DNA from: Streptomyces sp. CG1
GTDB lineage: Bacteria > Actinomycetota > Actinomycetes > Streptomycetales > Streptomycetaceae
Assembly (NCBI RefSeq): GCF_041080625.1
Contig: NZ_CP163518.1
Span: 4,960,001-5,024,000, forward strand
Direction: 5' to 3'
DNA length: 64,000 nucleotides
Shown: piece after piece, positions 1 to 7,522 of the stretch
Layout of the letters: each line of letters begins with the position of its first letter
How positions within the stretch are numbered: the stretch's first letter is position 1
Made by a program: the position numbers and the translations under genes
The notes under the pieces: generated by a model
Told to the model about the DNA's origin: nothing
Database searches by the model: none
Seen by the model: the letters and a program-made list of their open reading frames with translations, nothing else

Positions 1-1505
1 GTCCGGATGCCGGAGAGGTCCTTCGAGTGGCTCTCGCCCAGCGCCAGCACCCGCGGCGCGGCCACCCCGGCCCCGGACCGCTCGATGGCCCGGAGTACGC
101 CGTGCTCGCTGAGGAAGCTGCGTTCGCGCCGGGTGACGTGGGTGACCTTGCGGCGTACGACGACCGGGAACGGGGTGCCGGGGACCTGCAGTACCGAGGT
201 GAGGTGTGCGGTGCCCTTGAACACCCGGTGGGCCGGGGCCGCGCCCTCCAGGATCAGGGCGCCGGCGACGGCTGAGTGGGGGAAGTCCGGGTGTTCCGGC
301 ACGCGCCGGTCCGGCGTCCAGTCGATGGCATGGGCGATCGGAGTCCGGCACGCCCCGCCGTGGGCCGGCGTCACGGCGCCGGTGCCGGGCCCCAGGGAGG
401 CCCGCCAGCGGAACAGGATCCGCTCGATCTCCTCCCGCCCCGGCACCCGGCCGAGCCGCAGCGGCTCGGCCGCCGCCAGCACGGCCCGGTGCACCCGTGC
501 CGTCGCCTCGTCCAGGCTCTTCTGGTCGAAGGACTCCTCGAGCGACTGCGCGGCCCGGATGACGTCGGGGTAGACGGACTGGGCCCGTTCGAAGGCGACG
601 TAATGGCGCAGATCCCGGCCCACGCCGCCCACCGCGGCCGGCCGCACCGCGCCCATGGCGCGCACCCACGCCGCGACGACCTCGTCCCACTGATGGTCCG
701 GGTAGCGCATCCGGACCAGGTGGACGGCGAGGTCGTGCAGCGGGTCGCCGTAGCCAGCCAGCTCCCAGTCCACGCAGACCGGGGGCGCGTCATCGCCGTA
801 CGGCATGATCACGTTGTCGCGGTGCAGGTCGGCGTGGAGCAGGCTGTAGGGGCGGCGGGACATGGCGGGGATACGCTCGGCCAGCCGGGCCAGGGCGTCC
901 TCGGGGATGCCGAGAGCGGCGAACAGACCCCCGAAACGGCGCCAGTTGGGCTTGCGGATCTGCTGGTCGGCCAGGCGGGCCAGGGTCTGCAGGAAGCCCT
1001 GGCTGTCGGTGTGGTTGCGGGGCCACGGGGACGGCAGGGGCGGCAGCGCGGCGCGGCGTACCTGGGCCGTCCGGGCGAGCAGGTCGGCGAGCGCCCCGAT
1101 CAGCAGGCCGTCGACCGGTTTGCCGACGGGGCAGACGCTGGAGAGCGGTACACCGTCCACATGGCTGTGGATGGCGAAGCCGGTTCCCTCGGCCAGGCAC
1201 TCGGGCACGTCGGGCAGCACGCCCCTGACGGCCCGCAGGATCTCCGCCTCGCTCCGCCAGGTCCGGATCACCACCGGGAGGACATGCGCCCGCGGCAGCC
1301 GCACGGTCACGACGGTGCCGGGCTCCCGGCCGAGCAGCCGGGCCATGGGCTCGGTGAGCGGCAGCACATGGTTCTGGTGGTGGAAACCGCCGCTGCTGCG
1401 CCCCCGCGCGGCGGCCTGAGCCACGAACGCCCGGCAGACGGCGTCGGGCAGCGCCCGACCGGCGCGCGCGCCGGGAACGTCGCGGGGGACGGATGATGCG
1501 CCCAC
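1..1505 (-). CDS. Aminoglycoside-phosphotransferase-family protein, partial (3' end off window)
   Basis: The reading frame begins at a GTG (1505-1503) about eight bases after a GGAG and runs off the left edge, so about 500 residues are visible. The kinase signature HADLHRDN lies at about residues 224-231, followed by the metal-binding DWELAGYGDP (Asp about 246). This is the APH/choline-kinase-like fold, which phosphorylates small molecules. After a linker, the last visible 60 residues (KVTHVTRRERSFLSEHG, then an ERSGAG-like stretch) resemble the N-lobe of a second APH domain, so the full protein may hold two kinase units. An in-frame TGA shortly upstream supports the GTG start. The substrate cannot be inferred, and resistance is not implied. 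Confidence 0.75.
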   Translation of the reverse strand, partial: MGASSVPRDVPGARAGRALPDAVCRAFVAQAAARGRSSGGFHHQNHVLPLTEPMARLLGREPGTVVTVRLPRAHVLPVVIRTWRSEAEILRAVRGVLPDVPECLAEGTGFAIHSHVDGVPLSSVCPVGKPVDGLLIGALADLLARTAQVRRAALPPLPSPWPRNHTDSQGFLQTLARLADQQIRKPNWRRFGGLFAALGIPEDALARLAERIPAMSRRPYSLLHADLHRDNVIMPYGDDAPPVCVDWELAGYGDPLHDLAVHLVRMRYPDHQWDEVVAAWVRAMGAVRPAAVGGVGRDLRHYVAFERAQSVYPDVIRAAQSLEESFDQKSLDEATARVHRAVLAAAEPLRLGRVPGREEIERILFRWRASLGPGTGAVTPAHGGACRTPIAHAIDWTPDRRVPEHPDFPHSAVAGALILEGAAPAHRVFKGTAHLTSVLQVPGTPFPVVVRRKVTHVTRRERSFLSEHGVLRAIERSGAGVAAPRVLALGESHSKDLSGIR

Positions 1506-1738
1506 AGGCCGCTCCGGGGGTCGATCGCGCTGCGCTGGAGGGGGACGAGACGGGTCGGGTCAGGTCGGGGAAACGCTATCTCCCCGCATGCCGGACGACC
1601 CGACGTGGGGCCGGACGAGCAGCCCAACGGGTGGTCTGCCACTCGTCTACGGCAAGCCGGCAGAGGCTGGCTCGTACGCCATTCGTACGCCATCCCCGAC
1701 GCGGAGACCCGAGCGGTCGCTCAGACGGTTGGGCGGAT

Positions 1739-1806
1739 GCTATCCCATGCGGTCCGCTATCCCATGCCGAACGCCATCCCATGCCGAACGCCATCCCATG
1801 GCGACC
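1739..1806. repeat. Four tandem 17-bp repeats
   Basis: Four head-to-tail 17-bp units (1739-1755, 1756-1772, 1773-1789, 1790-1806) share the core GCYATCCCATG and differ mainly in the last six bases. They lie in the 330-bp gap between the phosphotransferase start and the HAD gene stop. I see no gene in this gap. The units could be a tandem binding site or slippage product. Confidence 0.8.
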
Positions 1807-1836
1807 GCGCCCGGGCTCAACCGCCCTCGGCCGCCC

Positions 1837-2571
1837 TCAGCCCCGCAGTGTCCGCAGCAGCGGCTCCAGGGACGCGACCACGCACCCGGCTCCGGCGTCC
1901 CGCAGGAGCTTGCCCTTGCGTTCGTTACGCGCGTAGCCGAGAAACGGAACGCCGGCGTTGTTCGCCGCGGCGAGGTCGGAGCCGGAGTCGCCGATCATCA
2001 GGGCCGCCGAGGGGGCGCAGCCCATCGCGGTGAGGGCCCGGTTGAGACAGTGCGGGTTGGGCTTGAGGAGGTGCAGGTCGGCGGTGCGGCCGTATATGTG
2101 CGAGGCGAAGCAGGAGCTGAGGCCGCGGCCGTCCAGATAGGCGCGGACCACCTTCGGGGAGTTGTTGGTGGTGATGGCCAGCCGGGCGCCGACCGCGGTC
2201 CAGGTGCGGATCAGCGGGTCGGCGTAGGGGGTCGGCAACGCGGAGCCGGCGGCGCGCAGTTCCTCCTGGGTGAGACGTTCCTCCAGCTCGGTCACGAGGT
2301 CGCTGCCGGGGTGGCGGAGGTCCACGGCGCGCAGCACCACGTGCGGGTCCAGCAGCTCGCGTTCGGAGTCGCTGAGCAGGTTGTGCAGCCCATGCCCGGC
2401 CAGCCAGTCCACCAGCCCGGCGGCGACCCGTTCCGCCTTGTGCCGCGCGAACAGACAGCAGATCGGTCCGTCGAAGTCCCACAGAACCACCCGGGCAGGT
2501 TCGATCAGATCCCGTAGCTTCTCGATCTCGTTCGCGCTCGGTTCGGTCTGCGTCGTCGCATCAGAAGTCAC
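1837..2571 (-). CDS. HAD-superfamily phosphatase
   Basis: A 244-aa cytosolic HAD hydrolase, probably a small-molecule phosphatase. Motif I is VLWDFDGP, with nucleophile Asp32 and general acid Asp34. Motif II falls in AITTNNSP, motif III Lys in LKPNPH, and motif IV in MIGDSGSD. The helical region between motifs I and II suggests a type C1 cap. The start is a GTG at 2571-2569 that shares one base with the TAG stop of the upstream GntR gene (TAGTG), which implies translational coupling. The substrate is unknown; coupling to a GntR regulator suggests the phosphatase and the regulator serve the same pathway. Confidence 0.85.
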   Translation of the reverse strand: MTSDATTQTEPSANEIEKLRDLIEPARVVLWDFDGPICCLFARHKAERVAAGLVDWLAGHGLHNLLSDSERELLDPHVVLRAVDLRHPGSDLVTELEERLTQEELRAAGSALPTPYADPLIRTWTAVGARLAITTNNSPKVVRAYLDGRGLSSCFASHIYGRTADLHLLKPNPHCLNRALTAMGCAPSAALMIGDSGSDLAAANNAGVPFLGYARNERKGKLLRDAGAGCVVASLEPLLRTLRG

Positions 2572-3425
2572 TAGGAGAGTGTCAGGTCCGTCGTGATGGT
2601 TTCCCAGAGGGCGTCGAACCACTTCTGCGATTGCTCCACGAACGCCGCGTCCCGCTTCCCGGCCCGCTGCTCGAAGGAGAACAGCAGCGACTCGGAGCCG
2701 AGGGTGTCGTACATCTCCAGCGTCCCGCGGTCGGTGGGCTCGGCGCGGCGCGTGACCATGTAGTGCGCGAACAGCGCTTCGACGCCGTTGAGCAGATACA
2801 GCTTGACCGGCGGGGTGAACGGCAGTGCCCGGAAGGTGACCTGGACGTCGATGCCGTGGGTGCCGCGCAGCGCCTGGAGGTTGTACTGCAGCACCTGGCC
2901 CTGAGCGTTGCGCATGGCCAGCCAGCGCTGGTGGACGGCGTCGTCCTCCGCGCTGCCGGCGTCGACCGACACCGGGAAGGCGAGGTTGATGTCGCGGGAC
3001 GGCAGCAGGATGCGGGCGTCGATCCGCTCGGGGCGCAGCCGGCCCTCGTGGACCAGGCGCAGCGCCTCGCCGAGCGCGGGGATCAGGCTCTGCGCGGTCA
3101 GGCAGACCGCGTCGATGCGCACATGCCGGGCGGAGAAGGCCTTGGTCAGCCGGGGGGCGAGGGCCACCATGGTCGGCTGCGGTCCGTCCCGGGCGGGCTG
3201 TGGCTCGGCGACCCGGGGCGGGCTGCCCTTGCTGACGTTGCTGAGCAGCCCGTCCTCCTGGAGCACGCGCAGCGCCTGGCGTACGGTGCCCCGCTCGACC
3301 GCGAACTCCTCGGCCAGCTCGGCCTGGGTCGGCAGCCGCTCGCCGGGCCGCAGCGCACCGCTGCGGATGCGTTCGCGCAGGGTCTCGGCGATCTCCTGGG
3401 GCGTAAGCCTTCTGCTGCCGTTCAC
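2571..3425 (-). CDS. GntR-family regulator with unidentified effector domain (paralog 1)
   Basis: An N-terminal GntR winged helix is clear: LRERIRSGALRPGERLPTQ followed by ELAEEFAVERGTVRQALRVL. The roughly 200-residue C-terminal half matches neither the FadR (FCD) nor the UTRA effector domains that I recognise. It ends in conserved blocks (FRALPFTPPVKLYLLN, EQSQKWFDALWET) shared with the neighbouring paralog at 3748-4653. The GTG at 3425 is preferred because CAGGAG precedes it by about nine bases; GTG or TTG codons up to 3452 are alternatives. The stop overlaps the start of the HAD gene. Operator-like inverted repeats lie upstream at 3533-3565. Confidence 0.85.
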   Translation of the reverse strand: MNGSRRLTPQEIAETLRERIRSGALRPGERLPTQAELAEEFAVERGTVRQALRVLQEDGLLSNVSKGSPPRVAEPQPARDGPQPTMVALAPRLTKAFSARHVRIDAVCLTAQSLIPALGEALRLVHEGRLRPERIDARILLPSRDINLAFPVSVDAGSAEDDAVHQRWLAMRNAQGQVLQYNLQALRGTHGIDVQVTFRALPFTPPVKLYLLNGVEALFAHYMVTRRAEPTDRGTLEMYDTLGSESLLFSFEQRAGKRDAAFVEQSQKWFDALWETITTDLTLS

Positions 3426-3532
3426 TGCCACATGCTCCTGAGTCACGACCAAACGCTACAACTCTACTCCATCTAAGGGGAGTTGCCCGAAAGTTGTTTA
3501 TGAGATGAGACCAAGTGGGGACAACTTAAGTG

Positions 3533-3565
3533 AAGTTGGTTGCCAACTTTAGCAAGTTGGTCAAC
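3533..3565. promoter_or_regulatory. GntR-type operator upstream of small membrane protein and GntR gene
   Basis: A perfect inverted repeat AAGTTGG-TTG-CCAACTT (3533-3549) is followed at four bases by AAGTTGGTCAAC (3554-3565). The same arrangement, with nearly the same sequence and spacing, recurs at 4740-4770 near the second GntR gene. Its position between divergent genes suggests autoregulation by the GntR proteins; this is inference. Confidence 0.6.
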
Positions 3566-3585
3566 CTTCGGAAGGGGGAATCGCC

Positions 3586-3753
3586 ATGCCCGCTCTTGCT
3601 TTCGTCGTCGAGCAACTCGTCCAGTGGAAGTACGGTGCCGCCGGCAGCGTTGGCATGCTCCTGCTCTCGATCGGCATCAAGACCAGGAGCCAGAAGACCG
3701 CCTCCGCCGGAGCCGTCCTGCTCGCCGTGCTCCTGGCGGGGCCCGTGCTATGA
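3586..3753 (+). CDS. Small hydrophobic membrane protein
   Basis: A 55-aa protein starting at ATG 3586 behind GAAGGGGGA. It begins MPALAFVVEQLVQWKYGAAG, followed by a hydrophobic segment MLLLSIGI, a basic KTRSQK patch, and a second hydrophobic stretch AGAVLLAVLLAGPVL, so one or two membrane passes are likely. It is divergent from the first GntR gene, and its last six bases overlap the end of the convergent second GntR gene. The operator-like repeats 20-50 bp upstream suggest GntR control. Function unknown. Confidence 0.7.
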   Translation: MPALAFVVEQLVQWKYGAAGSVGMLLLSIGIKTRSQKTASAGAVLLAVLLAGPVL

Positions 3754-4653
3754 ACTGAGCAGCAGTTCCGAACTGATCGTCTCCCACAGCGCGTCGAACC
3801 ACAGCCGCGACTGCTCCACGAACGCGGCGTCCCGCTGACCGGCCCGCCGCTCGAAGGCGAACAGCATCGAGCGCGTGCCGTCGGCGTCGTACAGCTCCAG
3901 ATGCTCGTGCTCGATCTCCCGCTCGCGGCGCAGCAGCGTGTAGTACGCGAACAGCGCCTCCGAGTCGTTGAGCAGATACAGCTTGACCGGCGGGGTGAAC
4001 GGCAGGGCGCGGAAGGAGACGTGCACGTCGACGCCGTGCGTGGCGTACAGAGCCAGCAGATTCTGCTGCAGCACCATGCCCTGGGCGTTGCGCTGGACCA
4101 GCCAGCGGCGGTGCAGCAGACCGCCGTCGTCGGCCACCGGGGCCGGGAAGGCGAGGTCGATGTCCCGGCTGGGCATCAGCACCCGGACGTCGATCTTGGC
4201 CGGTTTCAGGCGTCCCGCATGGATCTGCCGGACCGGCTCGCCGACGGCCATCGTGAGCGAGACCGAGGTCAGACAGAGCGCGTCGATCCGCACGTGAGGG
4301 GCGGCGAAGGCCTCCGCGATACGGGGCGCCAGGCCGACCATCGTGGGCTGCGGCGGCGCCGCCGGACCGGCCGGCAGCCGCACCGGTTCGGGCACCGACG
4401 CCACGGTGGCCGGGCTGCCTTTGGACACGTTGGTGAGCAGCTGCTCCGTCTGCAGGATGCGCAACGCCTGCCGTACAACCCCGCGCTCCACGCCGAACTC
4501 CACGGCCAGCTCGGCCTGCGTGGGCATGCGCTGACCCGCCCGCAGCACACCGGACCTGATCCGGTCGCGCAGTGCGTCGGCGATGTCGCGAGGTGATGCG
4601 TGAGGCTGCCGTGACCTCGTCCGTCCACCGACGGAGGCGTGCTCCGGGTCCAC
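3748..4653 (-). CDS. GntR-family regulator with unidentified effector domain (paralog 2)
   Basis: A 301-aa paralog of the regulator at 2571-3425. The winged-helix domain (RDRIRSGVLRAGQRMPTQ, then VERGVVRQALRILQ) is followed by the same unidentified C-terminal domain (VRIDALCLTS, VLMPSRDIDLAFP, FRALPFTPPVKLYLLN, EQSRLWFDALWET). The start is a GTG at 4653-4651 without a clear ribosome binding site. It overlaps the 55-aa membrane-protein gene tail to tail by six bases. An operator-like palindrome lies about 90 bp upstream at 4740-4756. The pair looks like a local duplication. Confidence 0.85.
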   Translation of the reverse strand: MDPEHASVGGRTRSRQPHASPRDIADALRDRIRSGVLRAGQRMPTQAELAVEFGVERGVVRQALRILQTEQLLTNVSKGSPATVASVPEPVRLPAGPAAPPQPTMVGLAPRIAEAFAAPHVRIDALCLTSVSLTMAVGEPVRQIHAGRLKPAKIDVRVLMPSRDIDLAFPAPVADDGGLLHRRWLVQRNAQGMVLQQNLLALYATHGVDVHVSFRALPFTPPVKLYLLNDSEALFAYYTLLRREREIEHEHLELYDADGTRSMLFAFERRAGQRDAAFVEQSRLWFDALWETISSELLLSS

Positions 4654-4739
4654 GGAGAAACACTACAACTTCTCGCCAAGTTACGGCAGTTCACCGACTG
4701 CTGGTTATGAGTCGCTTCCCAACGGAGATAAGTACAGTG

Positions 4740-4771
4740 AAGTTGGCTACCAACTTGTACAACATGGTCAA
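4740..4771. promoter_or_regulatory. Second GntR-type operator
   Basis: A perfect inverted repeat AAGTTGG-CTA-CCAACTT (4740-4756) is followed at four bases by AACATGGTCAAG. It is nearly identical in layout to the element at 3533-3565. No counterpart of the 55-aa membrane protein follows it, so it may be the remnant of a duplicated promoter. Confidence 0.55.
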
Positions 4772-4847
4772 GCTTCCCCGTGGTTGGTCGGCCGGGCTCC
4801 CTTCCGGAGGGGAGCCGGGAGCCCGGACAGGGGACGGCCACCGAAGC

Positions 4848-4922
4848 GCACAGACACAACTGAACACGACAGGGCACAGCCACAACTGAACACGGCAAGC
4901 ACAGCCACAACTGAACAGCACG
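4848..4922. repeat. Three direct repeats of about 25 bp
   Basis: Units begin at 4848, 4874 and 4899 and share GCACAG(A/C)CACAACTGAACA, with spacings of 26 and 25 bp. They follow a GC-rich hairpin (GGGCTCCC/GGGAGCCC around 4797-4835). They lie between the GntR gene and the acetyltransferase stop, and no gene is evident in this 310-bp gap. Confidence 0.75.
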
Positions 4923-4962
4923 CTACGGATGAACAGTCAATGTGTCGCCGGAGGAAGGGCCT

Positions 4963-6201
4963 TCAGAAGATGTCCGGGCACCATGGCCGCCCGGGCGAGC
5001 GGAACAGGGCGTCGGCCTGCCGGGCGGCGCCCTCTCGTTCTTCCCGGAGCCGGCCGAGCGCCGCGAGCCGCACCGGCGACTCCCCACCGAGCCAGATGGA
5101 CGCCAACTCCCCTACGCCCAGAGTGAGATCGGCGCTCTGAGCGGAAGCCGGCACACAGGTCGCCCCTTCGGGCGAGGCCTCCAGCCGGAACCGCCCCCCG
5201 GCCGGCCCCGCGTCGTCCACGACGTCCAGGACCAGCGTCCCCGTCCCGTCGTACGTCCGCGCCTCCAGCGCCCGTACGACGTCCAGGATCCGCACCCACA
5301 GCCAGTCCGCGTGCCCGGTGATCCGGGCCGCGCGCGGGTCGGGCAGATAGTGCGGGAGCAGGTCGTCGGGGCCGCGGAAGCCGCTCTTGACCTTGGTGAT
5401 CCAGTCGATCGAGCACAGGTAGTGCCACAGAGCGCGCTCGGCCGCCGGAGTGGTGGCGGTGAGCCTGAGCACACTGGCGGTCTGGTCCGGCTGCTTGCCG
5501 TTCCAGGTCTCGTCGGACTTGTACGCCACCAGGCCCTGGACCTCGCCGTCGGCCGCGCGGTGGACTGCGTAGAACGGCTCGGTCCAGTCGCCGCGGAAGC
5601 GGACGGCCCCGGTGTGCAGCTGCCACCACAGCTCGTCCCGGCTGACCGCGCCGGGCTGGGTCCTGCGGAACCGCTCGTAGAACTCCGGACCGAGCTTACG
5701 GATGTCCTCGCCGTCCACCAGGTCGATCCGGCCGCCGTCATCGGGGCCGGACCAGCGCGGATCCAGGCCCGCCCGGGGCACCTCGACGGTCCATGTCGTC
5801 GCCCAGGTCGCCGGACCGAAGCCGTAGCGGCCGTAGATCGGGTACTCGGCGGCGATCAGCGTGGCGACGACGTCACCGCGCTCCTTCGCCGCCGCGAGGT
5901 CCTGGTCCATCATTCGGGTGAGCAGGCCGCGACGGCGGTGGGTGGGGCTGACGGTGACATTGGAGATCGCGTCCGCGGGAACGAGTCCACCGCCCACCGC
6001 GGTCAGTTCCTGCGCGAAGGAGCGGAACGTGGCCACGCACCGGCCGCCGTCGAACGCACCGCGCAGCCGCCCCGGCACGAACTGCGCACGACGGGCGTCG
6101 AGTTCCTCGGATGTCACGACCGGCGGCCGCAGAAACCCGGTGTCCAGCGCGCGCTGCCAGTCCTCGAATTCGGCCTCGGTGATGATCCGGACGTCGCTCA
6201 T
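4963..6201 (-). CDS. Eis-type GNAT N-acetyltransferase
   Basis: A 412-aa protein of the Eis (enhanced intracellular survival) family, acetyl-CoA-dependent amine acetyltransferases that act in the cytosol, usually as hexamers. The N-terminal GNAT domain has the acetyl-CoA loop [12 protein letters not shown] followed by the characteristic [14 protein letters not shown] second degenerate GNAT region and an SCP2-like C-terminal domain follow. The chain ends WCPDIF, so the C-terminal carboxylate that acts as catalytic base in Eis is present. Length fits the family. The physiological substrate is unknown. Confidence 0.9.
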   Translation of the reverse strand: MSDVRIITEAEFEDWQRALDTGFLRPPVVTSEELDARRAQFVPGRLRGAFDGGRCVATFRSFAQELTAVGGGLVPADAISNVTVSPTHRRRGLLTRMMDQDLAAAKERGDVVATLIAAEYPIYGRYGFGPATWATTWTVEVPRAGLDPRWSGPDDGGRIDLVDGEDIRKLGPEFYERFRRTQPGAVSRDELWWQLHTGAVRFRGDWTEPFYAVHRAADGEVQGLVAYKSDETWNGKQPDQTASVLRLTATTPAAERALWHYLCSIDWITKVKSGFRGPDDLLPHYLPDPRAARITGHADWLWVRILDVVRALEARTYDGTGTLVLDVVDDAGPAGGRFRLEASPEGATCVPASAQSADLTLGVGELASIWLGGESPVRLAALGRLREEREGAARQADALFRSPGRPWCPDIF

Positions 6202-6252
6202 CCGCCCACGGTAGGCGGACGACCGCTCGCCTGTCCCCTCGTTTTCCCTAGC

Positions 6253-6903
6253 TCAGATCAGCAGGTCGTCCACCTGCGCCTCGCCCACCCGGTAGCGGCG
6301 GGCGATCTCCGCGCTGGAGTCGTCGGCCGTGCGCTGCAGATGCTGGCGGCGCCGGGAGACCTCCTGCTCGTACCGGACCAACCGCCCCATCGCGCTGGTC
6401 AGTTCGGGATCCGTACGCGCCTGAAGATCGCTCAGCTCGACCTCGGCGAGCATCTCGGTGGCCAGCTGCCGGTACTCCTCGTTGTGCGGGGTGCCGAGCG
6501 TGACATGGCGGGCCGAGGAGCGGTACCGGGCCGGGGCGTCCTTGAGGATCTCCGGGAGCCGGTCGACCACGGAACCGTCCGCGGGTGCAGGCAGGGAGGC
6601 CCGGCCGCGCCGGCACAACTCCGCGCGCAGGATGTCGATCCGGCCCTGCAGCAGCCGCCGCACATAGCTGAGGTCCGCCTCGTCGCGCTGGGCGTCGCGG
6701 CGCAGGGTGCGCAGCTCGGGCAGGCTCAGCAGGGCCAGATCCGGCTCGGGCGGCTGCGCGGGCAGGCTCAGCAGGACCGGATCGGGCGCGGGCTCGGCCG
6801 GCGGCGCGGGCAGCATCGCGCCCGCCGGAGTGTCGGCGCGCTGGACCGGCGCCCGGTACGTCCCCTGCGCCCCCAGCCACCCACTGGTACTAGGTGTGCT
6901 CAT
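6253..6903 (-). CDS. rsiG: RsiG, c-di-GMP-responsive anti-sigma factor for WhiG
   Basis: A 216-aa protein carrying both copies of the RsiG c-di-GMP signature E(X)3S(X)2R(X)3Q(X)3D exactly. The first is Glu75, Ser79, Arg82, Gln86, Asp90; the second is Glu179, Ser183, Arg186, Gln190, Asp194. Each sits in a long helix of the predicted antiparallel coiled coil. In Streptomyces, RsiG bound to c-di-GMP holds the sporulation sigma factor WhiG inactive. The N-terminal 55 residues are Pro/Ala rich and probably disordered. ATG 6903 is chosen; a longer frame upstream lacks support. It stands divergent from dtd. Confidence 0.92.
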   Translation of the reverse strand: MSTPSTSGWLGAQGTYRAPVQRADTPAGAMLPAPPAEPAPDPVLLSLPAQPPEPDLALLSLPELRTLRRDAQRDEADLSYVRRLLQGRIDILRAELCRRGRASLPAPADGSVVDRLPEILKDAPARYRSSARHVTLGTPHNEEYRQLATEMLAEVELSDLQARTDPELTSAMGRLVRYEQEVSRRRQHLQRTADDSSAEIARRYRVGEAQVDDLLI

Positions 6904-7062
6904 GTGCTTCTGACCGTCCCCTCGACCGGCGTGTGGAAGCATCGTGCCACCCCAACTGGCCGCTATGTTACCGAGTGCCCCCGAACGGCCCCAGATGGGG
7001 GGTAAGGGATCTATATTGGACCCCCTGTATCCATGTGCCGGAGACCCGGCATGATGGTCCGC

Positions 7063-7488
7063 ATGCGTGCGGTGGTGCAGAGAGTGGACGGCGCGAGCGT
7101 CGTCGTGGACGGCGAGACGGTCGGCGCGGTCGAGGGCGAGGGGCTGTGCGTGCTCGTCGGGGTGACCCACGAGGACACCAAGGAGAAGGCGGCCCAGCTG
7201 GCCCGCAAGCTCTGGTCGATCCGCATGCTGCAGGACGAGAAGTCGTGCAGCGACATCGACGCCCCGCTGCTGGTGATCAGCCAGTTCACTCTGTACGGCG
7301 ACGCGCGCAAGGGCCGGAGGCCCACCTGGAACGCGGCCGCGGCCGGTGATGTCGCCGAGCCGCTGGTGGACGAGGTGGTGGCTCAGCTGCGGTCGCTCGG
7401 CGCGACGGTGGCTACGGGGCGCTTCGGGGCGCAGATGCGGGTGTCGCTGACGAACGACGGGCCGTTCACGGTGTTGCTGGAGATCTAG
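7063..7488 (+). CDS. dtd: D-aminoacyl-tRNA deacylase
   Basis: A 141-aa DTD-family enzyme that hydrolyses D-amino acids mischarged onto tRNA. It begins MRAVVQRV and carries the two family blocks, [10 protein letters not shown] and the C-terminal NDGPFTV, which form the cross-subunit active site of the dimer. ATG 7063 gives the standard N-terminus; ATGs at 7051 and 7054 would add a few residues. There is no strong ribosome binding site, so leaderless or weak initiation is possible. It converges with the YgfZ-like gene. Confidence 0.93.
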   Translation: MRAVVQRVDGASVVVDGETVGAVEGEGLCVLVGVTHEDTKEKAAQLARKLWSIRMLQDEKSCSDIDAPLLVISQFTLYGDARKGRRPTWNAAAAGDVAEPLVDEVVAQLRSLGATVATGRFGAQMRVSLTNDGPFTVLLEI

Positions 7489-7522
7489 GCGGGGTCGGCT
7501 GTGGCCGGGGGGTGCCGCTGAG

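Noticed and set aside
276..1496. Long plus-strand reading frame of 406 codons
   Set aside because: It is the reverse of the phosphotransferase gene; its composition (Gly/Arg/His rich, no domain) is typical of antisense frames in high-GC DNA, while the other strand holds clear APH motifs.
4764..4889. Short ORF following the second GntR operator (starts MVKLPRGWSAG)
   Set aside because: No ribosome binding site, passes through a hairpin and the direct repeats, and shows no similarity to the 55-aa membrane protein behind the first operator.
4848..4922. Possible CRISPR array
   Set aside because: Only three units, spacers of about seven bases at most and no cas genes.
4942..7005. 687-codon plus-strand frame
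   Set aside because: It runs antisense to both the Eis-type gene and rsiG, which have precise family motifs; no motif appears in this frame.
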